A stretch of 64,000 nucleotides of DNA from Comamonas sp. (lineage in GTDB: Bacteria; Pseudomonadota; Gammaproteobacteria; Burkholderiales; Burkholderiaceae_C): the NCBI RefSeq assembly GCF_009360615.1, contig NZ_SPEY01000006.1, forward strand, positions 87,297-151,296. The letters are read 5' to 3'. Shown here in pieces: positions 1 to 8,585 of the stretch. A program made the position numbers and the translations under genes. Within the stretch, counting starts at the first letter, position 1; the number at the start of each line of letters is the position of its first letter. The notes beneath the pieces are model-generated. The model was given only the letters and a program-made list of their open reading frames with translations. It made no database searches and was not told the DNA's origin.

Positions 1-622
1 ACAGAAAAGGCAGGGTGAGCACGGCCGATGCGTTGTGCGCATCCAGCCAGGAGCGCTGGCCCTTGCCGGGCCGGAAGGTGAAGAAGTCCTGAAAGATGCG
101 CCGGTGCACGATCACGCCCGAGGCCAGCGCCACCAGCATGCACATGGACACCAGCCCCACCACCCAGAAGCCCGCGAGGCCGCCCTGCAAGGAATAGTGA
201 AAGGACATGAAATGCCGGCCGCCCTCGGTCCGGCGCAAGGCGGCCTCGGGCAGGACTTTGCCCGTCTGTGCATGCAGGCTGGCCTGCATGTTGCCGTCCC
301 TGCCCGAAGCGAACACCTTGACCCCATCACCCTGGCGCTGGGGCACACCGATGCGCCAGAGACTGGCCTCAGGTGCTTTCCGGCCCAGATGCTGCTCGGC
401 CAGCTGCAGGGCGTGCAGACGCTCTTGCGCAGAGAGCGCCGGCCTGTTCCCGTCCTCCACAGGCGCTCCCTGCATCCATTGCGTGATGGGCTCACGGAAG
501 ACGCTGATCGAGCCCGTGAGGAAAATCGCACAGAGCAGCCAGCCGCATACCAGGCCGCACCAGGTATGCAGCCATGACATGGTCTGGCGAAATCCGGGTT
601 GTGATGACAACTTGCCTCTCAT
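1..622 (-). CDS. PepSY-associated transmembrane protein (partial)
   Basis: The gene begins with ATG at 622 and runs off the left edge, leaving about 207 codons visible. A membrane helix lies at residues 20-42 (core CGLVCGWLLCAIFLTG) and a second at 149-172 (GFWVVGLVSMCMLVALASG), separated by an approximately 105-residue extracytoplasmic loop. The signatures FHYSL, HRRIFQDFFTFRP and WLDAHN are typical of the PepSY-TM (PiuB-like) family, whose members are often coded beside siderophore receptors and are thought to act in reduction or handling of imported iron at the inner membrane. It starts 10 bp after the stop of the TonB receptor upstream, so it is very probably the last visible gene of the fecI-fecR-receptor transcript. 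The role in iron use is inferred from family and context; the C-terminal helices are not visible. Confidence 0.85.
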   Translation of the reverse strand, partial: MRGKLSSQPGFRQTMSWLHTWCGLVCGWLLCAIFLTGSISVFREPITQWMQGAPVEDGNRPALSAQERLHALQLAEQHLGRKAPEASLWRIGVPQRQGDGVKVFASGRDGNMQASLHAQTGKVLPEAALRRTEGGRHFMSFHYSLQGGLAGFWVVGLVSMCMLVALASGVIVHRRIFQDFFTFRPGKGQRSWLDAHNASAVLTLPFL

Positions 623-632
623 GCCAGCCTGC

Positions 633-3134
633 TCAGAAAGCACCACGCACGGCCAGCAAGACCGAGCGCGGTTCACCAAAGTAGTTTCCGCGGCGCAGCT
701 GCCCTAGCATGGCGTAGTATTTTTTGTCGGCGACGTTGGCAACAGTGACCGATACCGTCCAGTTTCTGTCGATGCGATAGACAGCGCGCAAGTCGAGCAC
801 GACACGCCCTCCTTCCCCCATGCGCACCGAGGTGTCGTCATCGGCAAAGTAGGAATAGCCGCTTTGCGCTGCAACGGCGCCGCCAAGGGTCCAGGCACTC
901 CACTCGCCCGGCAACCGGTAGGTGGTCGATGCACGCAGCAGATGGCGCGGAGTCTCCGCGCTGATGCTTTTTCCTTCGTCGTCGTGGCTGCGCACAAAGG
1001 TATAGCCCGCCGCGACCTGCCAGCCGGGAAGCAACTCCCCACTGGCCTCCAGCTCAAAGCCCTTGCTTCGCAGATTGCCGCCGCTGCGATAGCAGTCCGG
1101 CGATGCCAGAGAGCTGGGACACAGACCTGCGTGCGCAGCATCCGGCACCGCGAGACCTTTCTTGCGGATGCCGAACACGGCGGCGGACACATTCAATCGC
1201 CCACCATGAAGCTCCCCTTTGAGTCCGGCCTCATAGTTGGCTCCGACTGCAGGACTCAGAGGTGTGCCGGATGCGGTCAGATAGGCGCTTTGCGGCTGGA
1301 AGCTGTCGGCATAGCTGATATAGGCAGACCACTGCCTGTTCAGGTCATAGACCAGGCCCGCATACGGCGTCAGCTCCCTGCTTTGGCGATAATTGCCCGA
1401 CACCTGGCCACTGAGGCTGTCAAAGGCGTTGTACTTCAGCCAGCTCAGCCGTCCGCCCAGGCTCAGGTGCAAAGGATCGCTCAGTTGCAGACGCGCGCTC
1501 ACATAGATGCCGTACTTTTCGTCGCGTGAGCGGCCCTGGCTCTCCCACTCAGGACGCACCGGCTCGGGTATGGCGCCGTGATCCGGGTTCGAAATATCAA
1601 TCGCCGAGCCGTCACCCAGGCCTGCCGATTGGTCCACCACCCGCTGACGCGAACCATTGGCCCCCATCAGCATCTGATGCCTGCGACCGAAGGCTTCGAA
1701 GCTTCCGGAGGCATTCACGTCCAGCCCATGGCTGACGATATGCGTGTCCTTGAAGTACAGAGTGTAGAAACGCGAACCGATGCCCGTATGGCGGTCTACC
1801 GCACCGCGCGCAATGGCAGCCTTCTGGTCCAGCTGGCCCTCGGTGCGATTCAGCGAAAGCTTGACGCGCCAGTCCCCCTGCAAACGATGCTCCACATCGG
1901 AAAACAGCTCGGTCACCGAACCCTTCTGGCGATTCCAGTTCTGCACCAGTGATGTCGTGCGTGATAGGTCCAGCGCCCCTCCATCGGAGTAGCGAGGCAG
2001 ACCGAACAGCCAGAAGCCGTCGATGGCCTTTTCCTGACGACGCGCACCGATGGCCAGCGTAGTGTCGCGGCCCAGATCCGCTTCGACGACCCCGTAGAGC
2101 ATCGGAGCCCGCGACCTGGAAACGTCGTAGAAGTAGCCGCGATCCTGATAGGCCGCCACCACCCGTCCGCGCACCGAACCCTCCTGGTTCAGCGGCCCCC
2201 CGGCATCGACTTCCGTGCGCAGATTGCCCCAGGAACCCGCACTGAGCGCCAGCTCCAGGTGCCTTTCCGTACGCGGGCGTTTACGTACCAGGTTGACAGC
2301 CCCGCTGGGATCCGCCGCACCAACCTGCAGCCCTGCCGCACCGCGGAGAACCTCCACGCGGTCGTAGATCGCCGTATCCAGGGGAAGCCATCCTACCGAG
2401 GAGTAGACCGTGCCCGGCACGCCATCGACCAGGTAGTTGTCGTTGTCCAGCACGAAGCCGCGAATGGCGAACTTGTGATCACCAAAATTACGCTGCGTTT
2501 TTGTCACGCCCGTCGCCTGCGCCAGGACCTCGTCCAGGGAGTGGAGGTTCTTGTCGTCCATCTGCTGGCGGGTGATGACGCTGACAGACTGGGGAGTCTC
2601 GCGAATCGACAGCTCCGTCTTGCCGATGCTGATCTGCCGGGTGGTGTATGAGCCCGTGCCCTCGGTCATCGGGTTCAGTTCGCCCTGAGCGGTCACCGTC
2701 ACTTCGCCAAGGGTCACCGCGGCCTGTGCTTTCGGCCGTATCTGGACGACTGCCCCCATCGAGACGGCCTCCAGCCCGCTACCCGCAAGCGATTTGGCCA
2801 GCGCCTCGTTCAAGGTCTGAACGCCTTGCAGCGCCGGTGCCGTGCGGCCTTCCACCAAGGCAGCGTCGACCGAAACAGACACTCCCCAGGTTCGGGCCAG
2901 TGCATTCAACGCCTGCCCCAGAGGCTGGGCGGACAGGCTCAGATTGCGCGAGGTGGTCATGGCGGCCTGACTGCCGGCGTTCTGGGCATGGGCCATCGGT
3001 AGCACCGCAAGGGCAGACCAGACCAGACAGCGCATGGCAATGGTCAGTGCCATGCTGCCCAGGCTGCCGCAATGCGGAACCGTCCCCGTACTCTCCTCCT
3101 GATCAGAAGATCCATGAGAGTGATTTGTTTTCAT
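633..3134 (-). CDS. TonB-dependent ferric-siderophore receptor with STN signalling domain
   Basis: An 833-residue outer-membrane receptor. The N-terminus carries a signal peptide ending near AHAQ, then an STN domain (about residues 60-115, LNALARTWGVSVSVD) that relays ligand binding to the FecR-type regulator, then the plug (QSVSVITRQQMDD; NYLVDGVPG; YDRVEVLRGAAGLQVG) and a 22-strand-type barrel ending in an aromatic residue (VRGAF). Length and the DPSGAVNLVRKRP motif match ferric-siderophore receptors of the FpvA/FoxA type rather than heme or vitamin receptors. ATG at 3134 is preferred over ATG at 3143 because an AGGA sequence is properly spaced only for the inner start. It lies 90-100 bp downstream of fecR with a candidate ECF promoter in the gap, and is followed by a PepSY protein. 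The exact siderophore cannot be read from the sequence. Confidence 0.92.
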   Translation of the reverse strand: MKTNHSHGSSDQEESTGTVPHCGSLGSMALTIAMRCLVWSALAVLPMAHAQNAGSQAAMTTSRNLSLSAQPLGQALNALARTWGVSVSVDAALVEGRTAPALQGVQTLNEALAKSLAGSGLEAVSMGAVVQIRPKAQAAVTLGEVTVTAQGELNPMTEGTGSYTTRQISIGKTELSIRETPQSVSVITRQQMDDKNLHSLDEVLAQATGVTKTQRNFGDHKFAIRGFVLDNDNYLVDGVPGTVYSSVGWLPLDTAIYDRVEVLRGAAGLQVGAADPSGAVNLVRKRPRTERHLELALSAGSWGNLRTEVDAGGPLNQEGSVRGRVVAAYQDRGYFYDVSRSRAPMLYGVVEADLGRDTTLAIGARRQEKAIDGFWLFGLPRYSDGGALDLSRTTSLVQNWNRQKGSVTELFSDVEHRLQGDWRVKLSLNRTEGQLDQKAAIARGAVDRHTGIGSRFYTLYFKDTHIVSHGLDVNASGSFEAFGRRHQMLMGANGSRQRVVDQSAGLGDGSAIDISNPDHGAIPEPVRPEWESQGRSRDEKYGIYVSARLQLSDPLHLSLGGRLSWLKYNAFDSLSGQVSGNYRQSRELTPYAGLVYDLNRQWSAYISYADSFQPQSAYLTASGTPLSPAVGANYEAGLKGELHGGRLNVSAAVFGIRKKGLAVPDAAHAGLCPSSLASPDCYRSGGNLRSKGFELEASGELLPGWQVAAGYTFVRSHDDEGKSISAETPRHLLRASTTYRLPGEWSAWTLGGAVAAQSGYSYFADDDTSVRMGEGGRVVLDLRAVYRIDRNWTVSVTVANVADKKYYAMLGQLRRGNYFGEPRSVLLAVRGAF

Positions 3135-3177
3135 CCGATACATCCTGTGAATGGCTTGTCAAAGTGCTTTCACAGTG

Positions 3178-3206
3178 AAGACGGATGAAATGGCGTTTCC
3201 CGGACA
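3178..3206 (-). promoter_or_regulatory. candidate FecI-type ECF promoter upstream of the receptor gene
   Basis: On the minus strand TGTCCGG is followed after 16 bases by CGTCTT, about 45 bp before the receptor start. The second iron cluster in this window has TGTCCGG, 15 bases, TGTC at the same relative position (50791-50816). The shared spacing fits a -35/-10 pair for an ECF sigma factor. This is a comparison of only two sites. Confidence 0.4.
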
Positions 3207-3233
3207 AAAATTTTCAGCCGGCCTTGCCTGTCT

Positions 3234-4217
3234 TCAGCGCCGACGGATCGAGACTCTGCCATCGGGCAACGACTGCACACGCACCGGCAGTGAGCGCGGC
3301 AGGCTGGCGATGAAAACGGCAGGCTCGTGAAGCTTGAAGCTGCCGGTCAGCCTGAGGGAGTGCAAAGAGGGGCCTCCGTTCAGTACCAGTGGCCGGGCGA
3401 GATAGTCATTCCACCGTGCCACGACTTCGGACAACGGCGTGTGGTCGAACACCAGCCAGCCTTCGCGCCAGGCCCCTACCTCCGAGACATCGAGCGAGTA
3501 GCGCGCAAGCGCGCCGCCTGCATCGATGCGCAGGCCCTGGCCCGGCCCCAGCACGGCATCGGGGTGCTGATCCGCCATACGGGCTTGCTGCCATACGGCC
3601 ACACGGCCCCGGGCCACGCTGACCTGCAGGCCGGCAGGCCGCAGGGCCACGGAGAAAACCGTGCCCAGCACACGCACCCGGCCCAAGGCTGAGTACACCT
3701 CGAGCGGACGCTCTGCATCACGCGCCACATCGAGCCGGATTTCTCCCTGCCGCAAATGGATCCTGCGCCGCTGTCGGTGGAACTCCACCGAGGCATTGGT
3801 GCCCGGCGCCAGATCGAGCTGGCTGCCGTCGGACAGTTGACGGCTCAGGTGCTGTCCATGGCCGGTATGCAGCGACATCTGCTCCAGCGGCTGCATCCAG
3901 TGCCAGCGGCCGAGCAGGCCTGCCAGGCCTGACACACCGGCCAGCCCGAGCACCGACAGTGCACGTCGGCGGTTCTGTTGCAGGCGCGCCGAATGAGTCG
4001 CGGGCAAGGGCACCTCACACTGCAGGGCACTGCCGTCGGTCTGCGCCCAGCCCGCCAGGGCAGCCCGGGCGGCCAGTTCGTTGGCGGGTTCGCTGGCACG
4101 CCAGCGGGCCAGCGCGCGGGTCGCGGCCTGGGCCGTTTCGGGACTGGCACCATGCTGGCGAGCAATCAGCAACAAGGCGTATTCCAGCCGCTTGCGCCCG
4201 GGCGTCTCCACCGTCAT
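3234..4217 (-). CDS. fecR: FecR-family transmembrane anti-sigma regulator
   Basis: 327 residues. The N-terminal cytoplasmic part (DUF4880-like, with a conserved RW in ATRALARWRAS) binds the sigma factor; a single membrane segment lies near residues 88-106 (LSVLGLAGVSGLAGLLGRW); the periplasmic FecR domain follows (HLSRQLSDGSQLDLAPGT, RQGEIRLDV, VRVLGTVFSV) and the C-terminal part (FDHTPLSEVVARWNDY) contacts the receptor STN domain. The start is ATG 4217, which overlaps the TGA of the sigma-factor gene (ATGA), indicating translational coupling; an ATG 24 bp further upstream would overlap more and lacks the arrangement usual for fecIR. It passes the ligand signal from the receptor to the sigma factor. 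Confidence 0.9.
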   Translation of the reverse strand: MTVETPGRKRLEYALLLIARQHGASPETAQAATRALARWRASEPANELAARAALAGWAQTDGSALQCEVPLPATHSARLQQNRRRALSVLGLAGVSGLAGLLGRWHWMQPLEQMSLHTGHGQHLSRQLSDGSQLDLAPGTNASVEFHRQRRRIHLRQGEIRLDVARDAERPLEVYSALGRVRVLGTVFSVALRPAGLQVSVARGRVAVWQQARMADQHPDAVLGPGQGLRIDAGGALARYSLDVSEVGAWREGWLVFDHTPLSEVVARWNDYLARPLVLNGGPSLHSLRLTGSFKLHEPAVFIASLPRSLPVRVQSLPDGRVSIRRR

Positions 4218-4681
4218 GACTTGAGCCCCATGCAATCGCACACGGCACGCACCACATGCTTTTCGATGGCGGCTTCGCTGATATGCATGTGCGCAGCAGC
4301 CTCGGCATGGCTGAAACCATAGATGCGCACCAGCACAAACACCTCGCGACGCTTGCGCGGCATGGCCTGCAAACGGCGGGCGAGCACCGCCAGTTGCTGT
4401 CGCGCCTGCACCTGACGCTCGGCCGATGGCGCGTCGTCGACCCCCACCACGGCCAGGGTCTGCAGCATGCGGGCTTCCGCGGCGCGCCGTCGTGCATCGT
4501 CGATCACGATGTTCTTGCCGGTGCGAAACAACAGTGCCCGCAAGTCCCGTACTGCAAGATCTTGCGACTGCATGGCAAAGACGCGGGCATAGCTTTCCTG
4601 CACCACGTCGGCGGCCGCATCCCGGCTATTGAGCGAGCGGGCAAAGAAACTGACGAGTTCTGCGTAATAGTGCGCAACCAC
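4214..4681 (-). CDS. fecI: FecI-like ECF sigma factor
   Basis: 155 residues if read from GTG 4681, which has a GAGG sequence 7 bases upstream and starts the protein a few residues before the region HYYAELVSFFARSLNSR typical of FecI N-termini. Sigma region 2 (DAAADVVQESYARVF) and region 4 helix-turn-helix (YGFSHAEAAAHMHISEAAIEKHV) are clear. The open frame extends further upstream, but that part would include the Fur box at 4747-4765, so the longer start is unlikely. It directs RNA polymerase to the receptor promoter when iron is scarce and the siderophore is present. First gene of fecI-fecR-receptor-PepSY. Confidence 0.88.
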   Translation of the reverse strand: MVAHYYAELVSFFARSLNSRDAAADVVQESYARVFAMQSQDLAVRDLRALLFRTGKNIVIDDARRRAAEARMLQTLAVVGVDDAPSAERQVQARQQLAVLARRLQAMPRKRREVFVLVRIYGFSHAEAAAHMHISEAAIEKHVVRAVCDCMGLKS

Positions 4682-5051
4682 GGGGACACCTCGACCTCTT
4701 GCGAGGCATGCAGCGACGAAGCGGAAAAGCGCAGACTCTATCAGAAAATGAGAATCAATCTCATTGATTGCGTATCCCGAAACCTCCTCGCATGGGCCCT
4801 GGGCCGGCCTGCCGCCAGGCGCAACCAACGCAGGCGGGTCACCGATCGTTCTCATGCCCCGGGTTCAGACGCAAGCGGATCCTGTCCCTGCAGCTTTCAC
4901 GCCGAGGGGTATAGCCAGGGCCGCAGAAACGAGGCCCCGGTGCGCATGACGGGCCTCCATCGGATGGACCATCAGCTTCTTGCGACAAGGTTTGGCCTCG
5001 ACCCGAAGGCATGCGGGATCCTCGCCCACAACCGACGCGCCTGCCGATGCT
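4682..5051. other. intergenic region between fecI and the beta-lactamase gene
   Basis: 370 bp. Apart from the Fur box and the presumed fecI promoter I see no gene here. Both flanking genes are on the minus strand; no strong terminator hairpin with a T-run is visible behind the beta-lactamase stop at 5052. Confidence 0.6.
4747..4765. promoter_or_regulatory. Fur box upstream of fecI
   Basis: The 19-bp sequence aatgagaatcaatctcatt is a near-perfect inverted repeat (aatgaga...tctcatt) matching the Fur consensus GATAATGATAATCATTATC in its TGA/TCA and AAT positions. It lies 66 bp upstream of the chosen fecI start, so iron-loaded Fur should repress the cluster. Confidence 0.85.
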
Positions 5052-5957
5052 TCAGATCGCGTAATACCAGCGCTTGATCGCTTCGCCAGCCCTGGCCATC
5101 ACGGCCTCACGCCCCGCTCCGTCGAGGGCACTGCCGGTCAGATAGGCCGTCACCAGAAGCGGGGCCGATTGCTCGGTCGGCCAGACGATGAGGGTGTCGC
5201 AGGCCGTGCCCCGCTCGCCGCTGCCGGTCTTGCCGCCCGCCTTCCAGTCGCCGGGCATTCCGGCGCGCACGCGCCTGTCGCCGGTGCGGCTGTCCACCAG
5301 CCATTGCTGCAGCAGGGCACGGGCATAGCCTTCCAGCACATCGCCCAGCAGTAGCTTCTGCAGGCTTTGCACCATGGCCTGTGGCGTCGTGGTATCGCGT
5401 TCATCGCCGGGCAAAGCGGAGTTCAGCGACGGTTCATTGCGGTCAAGCCTCGTCGTGCCATCACCCAGTTCGCGCAGCCATTGCGTCAGCGCTGCCGGCC
5501 CGCCACTGGCATCCAGCAACACGTTGGCTGCCGTGTTGTCGCTCACCAGCACCATCGCTTCGCACAGCTGCTGCACCGTCATTCCGCCGTCGGCGCCGGC
5601 CCGTTTTTCGGAAACCGGCGACCAGGCCACGACCTCGGACGGCGCATAGTAAAGCTTGCGCCACAGGCGAATCTCGTCTTTTTGCGCCAGATACAGCACA
5701 CGCGCGGCCAGCAGGGTCTTGAAGGTGCTGCACATGGGAAAGCGCTCTTCGCTGCGCCAGCCTGCCTCGGCACCGCTGACGGTATCCAGCACATGCAGGC
5801 CGAGGCGCCCTTGTGCCTGGACTTCCAGCGCCGCAAGTTCCTCGCCCAATGTTTTCGCCGCCGCAGCCTGCTGCCTGGAGATAAAAGCACAGCCGCTCAG
5901 TCCCCAGGCCCCCAGACCCACGGCCAGTCCTGTTGTCAGCATGCTGCGTCGTTGCAT
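5052..5957 (-). CDS. bla: class A serine beta-lactamase
   Basis: 301 residues. All class A motifs are present: S77-T-F-K80 (acylating serine and general base), S139-D-N141, E175-P-S-L-N179 (omega loop glutamate that activates the deacylating water) and K243-T-G245. The residue before the serine is Cys (MCSTFK), as in CTX-M and KPC enzymes, but the partner Cys found in KPC-type carbapenemases after KTG is absent (KTGSGERG). The N-terminus has RR followed by a hydrophobic stretch and a lipobox LSGC at 20-23, so it may be a lipoprotein, possibly Tat-exported. It hydrolyses beta-lactams in the periplasm. Transcribed divergently from an AmpR-like LysR gene 113 bp away, an arrangement known for inducible chromosomal beta-lactamases. 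Confidence 0.93.
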   Translation of the reverse strand: MQRRSMLTTGLAVGLGAWGLSGCAFISRQQAAAAKTLGEELAALEVQAQGRLGLHVLDTVSGAEAGWRSEERFPMCSTFKTLLAARVLYLAQKDEIRLWRKLYYAPSEVVAWSPVSEKRAGADGGMTVQQLCEAMVLVSDNTAANVLLDASGGPAALTQWLRELGDGTTRLDRNEPSLNSALPGDERDTTTPQAMVQSLQKLLLGDVLEGYARALLQQWLVDSRTGDRRVRAGMPGDWKAGGKTGSGERGTACDTLIVWPTEQSAPLLVTAYLTGSALDGAGREAVMARAGEAIKRWYYAI

Positions 5958-6070
5958 AAGATCCTCTTTTGGTTAACTGCCATGGTGTGCAGCATAAATC
6001 GGTAGATTTGTCCAAACCAGCAGTAATAATTGACGCCACCCATTAGAAAAACTTTTATCTTGATCCCCCT

Positions 6071-6934
6071 ATGCAGCTCCCACTGAACGCCTTGCGCATG
6101 TTTGACGCGGCGGCACGCCATCTGAGCCTGACCCGCGCCGCACAGGAGCTGCACGTGACGCAGGCCGCCGTCAGCCAGCACATCCGCAATCTCGAGGAAC
6201 GCCTGGGCAAGCCCTTGTTTCGCCGCCTGCCGCGCGGTCTGGCCCTGACCGACGAAGGCCGGGCCCTGTGGCCCGTGGTGGCGCAGAGCTTCGAGCGCAT
6301 AGAGCAATCGCTGCAGCAGGTGGCAGAACCCCGGCCACGCGAAATTCTGACCGTGGGCGTGGTCGGCACTTTTGCCATTGGCTGGCTCATTCCCAGGCTG
6401 AGCCAGTTCCAGCAGTTGCATCCCTACATCGACCTGCGGCTGCTGACCAACAACAACCGCGTGGATCTGGCCGGCGAAGGACTGGACGCCGCCGTGCGCT
6501 TTGGCGACGGTGCCTGGCATGGCACCCACGCACAGATGCTGCTGCGCGCCCCGCTCTCTCCCATGTGCACCCCCATGCTGGCACAGCAGCTGCGCGAACC
6601 CGCCGATCTGGCACGGCAGACCCTGCTGCGCTCCTATCGCATGCAGGAGTGGGAAGGCTGGTTTGCCGGCCTGGACCAGAGCGCCCCGCTGGCACGCGGA
6701 GCCATGTTCGACTCTTCGCTGACACTGGCCGAGGCGGCAGCCCAGGGCGCAGGCATTGCCTTGCTGCCCGCGCGCATGTTCGAGCACATGCTGCAGCAGG
6801 GGCGGCTGGTACGCCCTTTTGTCCACGAGGTCGATACGGGTGCCTACTGGCTGACCTATCTCAAGTCACGTCAGGCCAGCGCCGCCCTGCAGACCTTCAG
6901 GCAATGGCTGATGACCCAGCTGCAAGCGGAATGA
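6071..6934 (+). CDS. AmpR-like LysR-family transcriptional regulator
   Basis: 287 residues. The N-terminal winged helix (LNALRMFDAAARHLSLTRAA, with VTQAAVSQHIRNLEERLG) is the GcvA/AmpR subtype signature, and the effector domain has the typical LTVGVVGTFAIGWLIPRL and GEGLDAAVRFGDGAW motifs. It is divergent from the class A beta-lactamase and shares its 113-bp promoter region, so it most likely controls that gene in response to cell-wall fragments, as AmpR does. That role is inferred from location and subtype; no T-N11-A site was verified. Confidence 0.85.
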   Translation: MQLPLNALRMFDAAARHLSLTRAAQELHVTQAAVSQHIRNLEERLGKPLFRRLPRGLALTDEGRALWPVVAQSFERIEQSLQQVAEPRPREILTVGVVGTFAIGWLIPRLSQFQQLHPYIDLRLLTNNNRVDLAGEGLDAAVRFGDGAWHGTHAQMLLRAPLSPMCTPMLAQQLREPADLARQTLLRSYRMQEWEGWFAGLDQSAPLARGAMFDSSLTLAEAAAQGAGIALLPARMFEHMLQQGRLVRPFVHEVDTGAYWLTYLKSRQASAALQTFRQWLMTQLQAE

Positions 6935-7118
6935 AGCCCTCGCCTGGACGGTGAAATCGCTCGGACCATTCCAGGCAAGGCGCTCCAGGCGATCAATCCA
7001 GAAGCCCGCTGCAGCATCTAAGCCGCACAGGTCTGCATGGCTTCAGGGCAACGGGTACAGTACACGCCCAGCAAGCGCCACAGCGCTTTGGTTTTATTCA
7101 TCTCATCAGACACCTGCC

Positions 7119-7796
7119 TTGACTGCTGCCGCCACCCTGCCCGTCCTGTACTCCTTCCGCCGCTGCCCCTATGCCATTCGCGCCCGTCTGGCGCTGGCCC
7201 ATGCGGGCCTAGCCTGCGAACTGCGTGAAATCAATCTGCGCAACAAGCCGCAGGCACTGCTCGACGCATCGCCCAAGGGCACGGTGCCCGTCCTCGTGCT
7301 GCAGGATGGAAAAGTCATCGATCAGAGCCTGGAGGTGATGCTGCATGCGCTGCGCGGCAACGACCCCGATGGCTGGCTGCAACCCACGCATGGCGCCCTG
7401 GAGGACATGCTGTCCCTGATCGAGCGCAATGACGGCTTCTTCAAGCAGGCTCTGGACCGCTGCAAATACCCCGAGCGGCACGACGCGGAGGCCGTGAACC
7501 AGGCCCAGGCCGATGCGCTGACCTGGCTGTCGGCCCTCAACGATCAGCTGGAGGAAACCGGCTATCTGTTCGGCCTCAACCCCAGCCTGGCCGATATGGC
7601 ACTGCGCCCCTTTGTAAGGCAGTACGCACGCATCGACGAAGCACAGTGGAACGAGCAACCCTGGCCACACCTGCAGCACTGGCTGCAGCGCTGGATTGAC
7701 TCGGCCCTGTTCGCCGAAGTCATGGAAACCTATCCGGGCTGGGTTCCGGGCAGCAAGGGACCGACTTTTGTGGGCGAGCGCGTGGAAAGCCTCTGA
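7119..7796 (+). CDS. glutathione S-transferase-like protein
   Basis: 225 residues from a TTG start at 7119; the frame upstream has no convincing ATG and the homologous part begins at LPVLYSFRRCPYAIRARLAL. The N-terminal thioredoxin-fold domain has a redox Cys (RRCPYAIRA) and the cis-proline motif (KGTVPVLVL, residues about 50-60), followed by DQSLEVMLH that resembles the glutathione gamma-glutamyl binding loop. The C-terminal helical domain contains SLADMALRPFVRQYA. Probably a cytosolic glutathione-dependent reductase or transferase; the substrate is unknown. The start codon is uncertain because there is no strong Shine-Dalgarno sequence. Confidence 0.78.
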   Translation: MTAAATLPVLYSFRRCPYAIRARLALAHAGLACELREINLRNKPQALLDASPKGTVPVLVLQDGKVIDQSLEVMLHALRGNDPDGWLQPTHGALEDMLSLIERNDGFFKQALDRCKYPERHDAEAVNQAQADALTWLSALNDQLEETGYLFGLNPSLADMALRPFVRQYARIDEAQWNEQPWPHLQHWLQRWIDSALFAEVMETYPGWVPGSKGPTFVGERVESL

Positions 7797-7858
7797 TGCC
7801 TGCAGCCATGGCTGCGAACGCTTGAATGACAGCGGCAGCCAGCATTTGACCTGAATCA

Positions 7859-7893
7859 AAAAACCCCGGCAGCTTTCGCTTGCCGGGGTTTTT
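7859..7893. terminator. bidirectional rho-independent terminator
   Basis: Perfect stem aaaccccggca / tgccggggttt with a 9-base loop, flanked by A-run and T-run, between the convergent GST-like gene and dsbB. It can serve both strands. Confidence 0.88.
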
Positions 7894-7915
7894 GCTTCAT
7901 TGCCGTCAACAAGCG

Positions 7916-8419
7916 TCAGCGCCTAGCGCCCTGGAACAGCAGCACCGCCAACGTCACGAAAAACACCACAAAGCAGACAAACGACCAATTGGCAATGGAG
8001 CCGCCCAGCAAAGTCCAGTCAATCGCGGCACAGTCGCCCGAGCCCTGGAAGATCATGGGAATGGAGCGGCTGAAGGAGTAGTGCTCGATCATTCCGTAGA
8101 AGTCACGGCCGCAGGTCGCAAACTCGGGGGGATACCACTGCAGCCAGCTCTGGCGTGCTGCCACGAACGCACCGAAGCCGCTGGTCAGCAGCGCCAGAAC
8201 ACCGAAGCTCATCCACCAGCCTCTTTGGCCTCTCAAGCTTGCCAGGCCTGTGAATACAGCGACCAGAACCAGTGCATAGCGCTGCACGATGCACATGGGG
8301 CAAGGCTCTAGCCCCACCACATGCTGCAGGTAAAGTCCAAACGCCAGCATGGCCACACAGGCGACGCTGATCAGCGCCAGGATGCGCCGAGGCGCGGTTT
8401 CAAACCATTGAAGCATCAT
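7916..8419 (-). CDS. dsbB: disulfide bond formation protein B
   Basis: About 167 residues from ATG 8419 (or 166 from the adjacent ATG 8416; an AGAAAGAG sequence lies just upstream). Four membrane helices are visible. The first periplasmic loop has the redox pair CPMC (GLEPCPMCIVQRYAL), the second has the pair in FATCGRD and SGDCAA. DsbB reoxidises DsbA and passes electrons to ubiquinone in the inner membrane. Length fits the family. Confidence 0.93.
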   Translation of the reverse strand: MMLQWFETAPRRILALISVACVAMLAFGLYLQHVVGLEPCPMCIVQRYALVLVAVFTGLASLRGQRGWWMSFGVLALLTSGFGAFVAARQSWLQWYPPEFATCGRDFYGMIEHYSFSRSIPMIFQGSGDCAAIDWTLLGGSIANWSFVCFVVFFVTLAVLLFQGARR

Positions 8420-8528
8420 TCTCTTTCTGCGAAGTTTACGGGTCATGCCTGAGCCAAGGATAACGCCCACTGTACCTGCACCGTTCCTATCGCAGCAAAC
8501 ACCGACGCAGCGCCGTCGCGCATCGAAG

Positions 8529-8585
8529 GTGTCGTCCCCCTGCCGCAAAGCGAGAGGGGGAAGGCGCATAGCGCCTCAGAGGGTG
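8529..8585 (-). repeat. GC-rich interspersed repeat, copy A (behind cysA)
   Basis: Contains ccccctgccgcaaagcgag followed by a hairpin core aaggcgcatagcgcctca. Directly abuts the cysA stop codon. Related sequences lie at 11734-11795, 17057-17129 and 31080-31136, each just behind a minus-strand gene. Confidence 0.65.

Noticed and set aside
4682..4855. N-terminal extension of fecI up to 4855
   Set aside because: It would place the Fur box inside the coding region and add 58 residues absent from FecI proteins.
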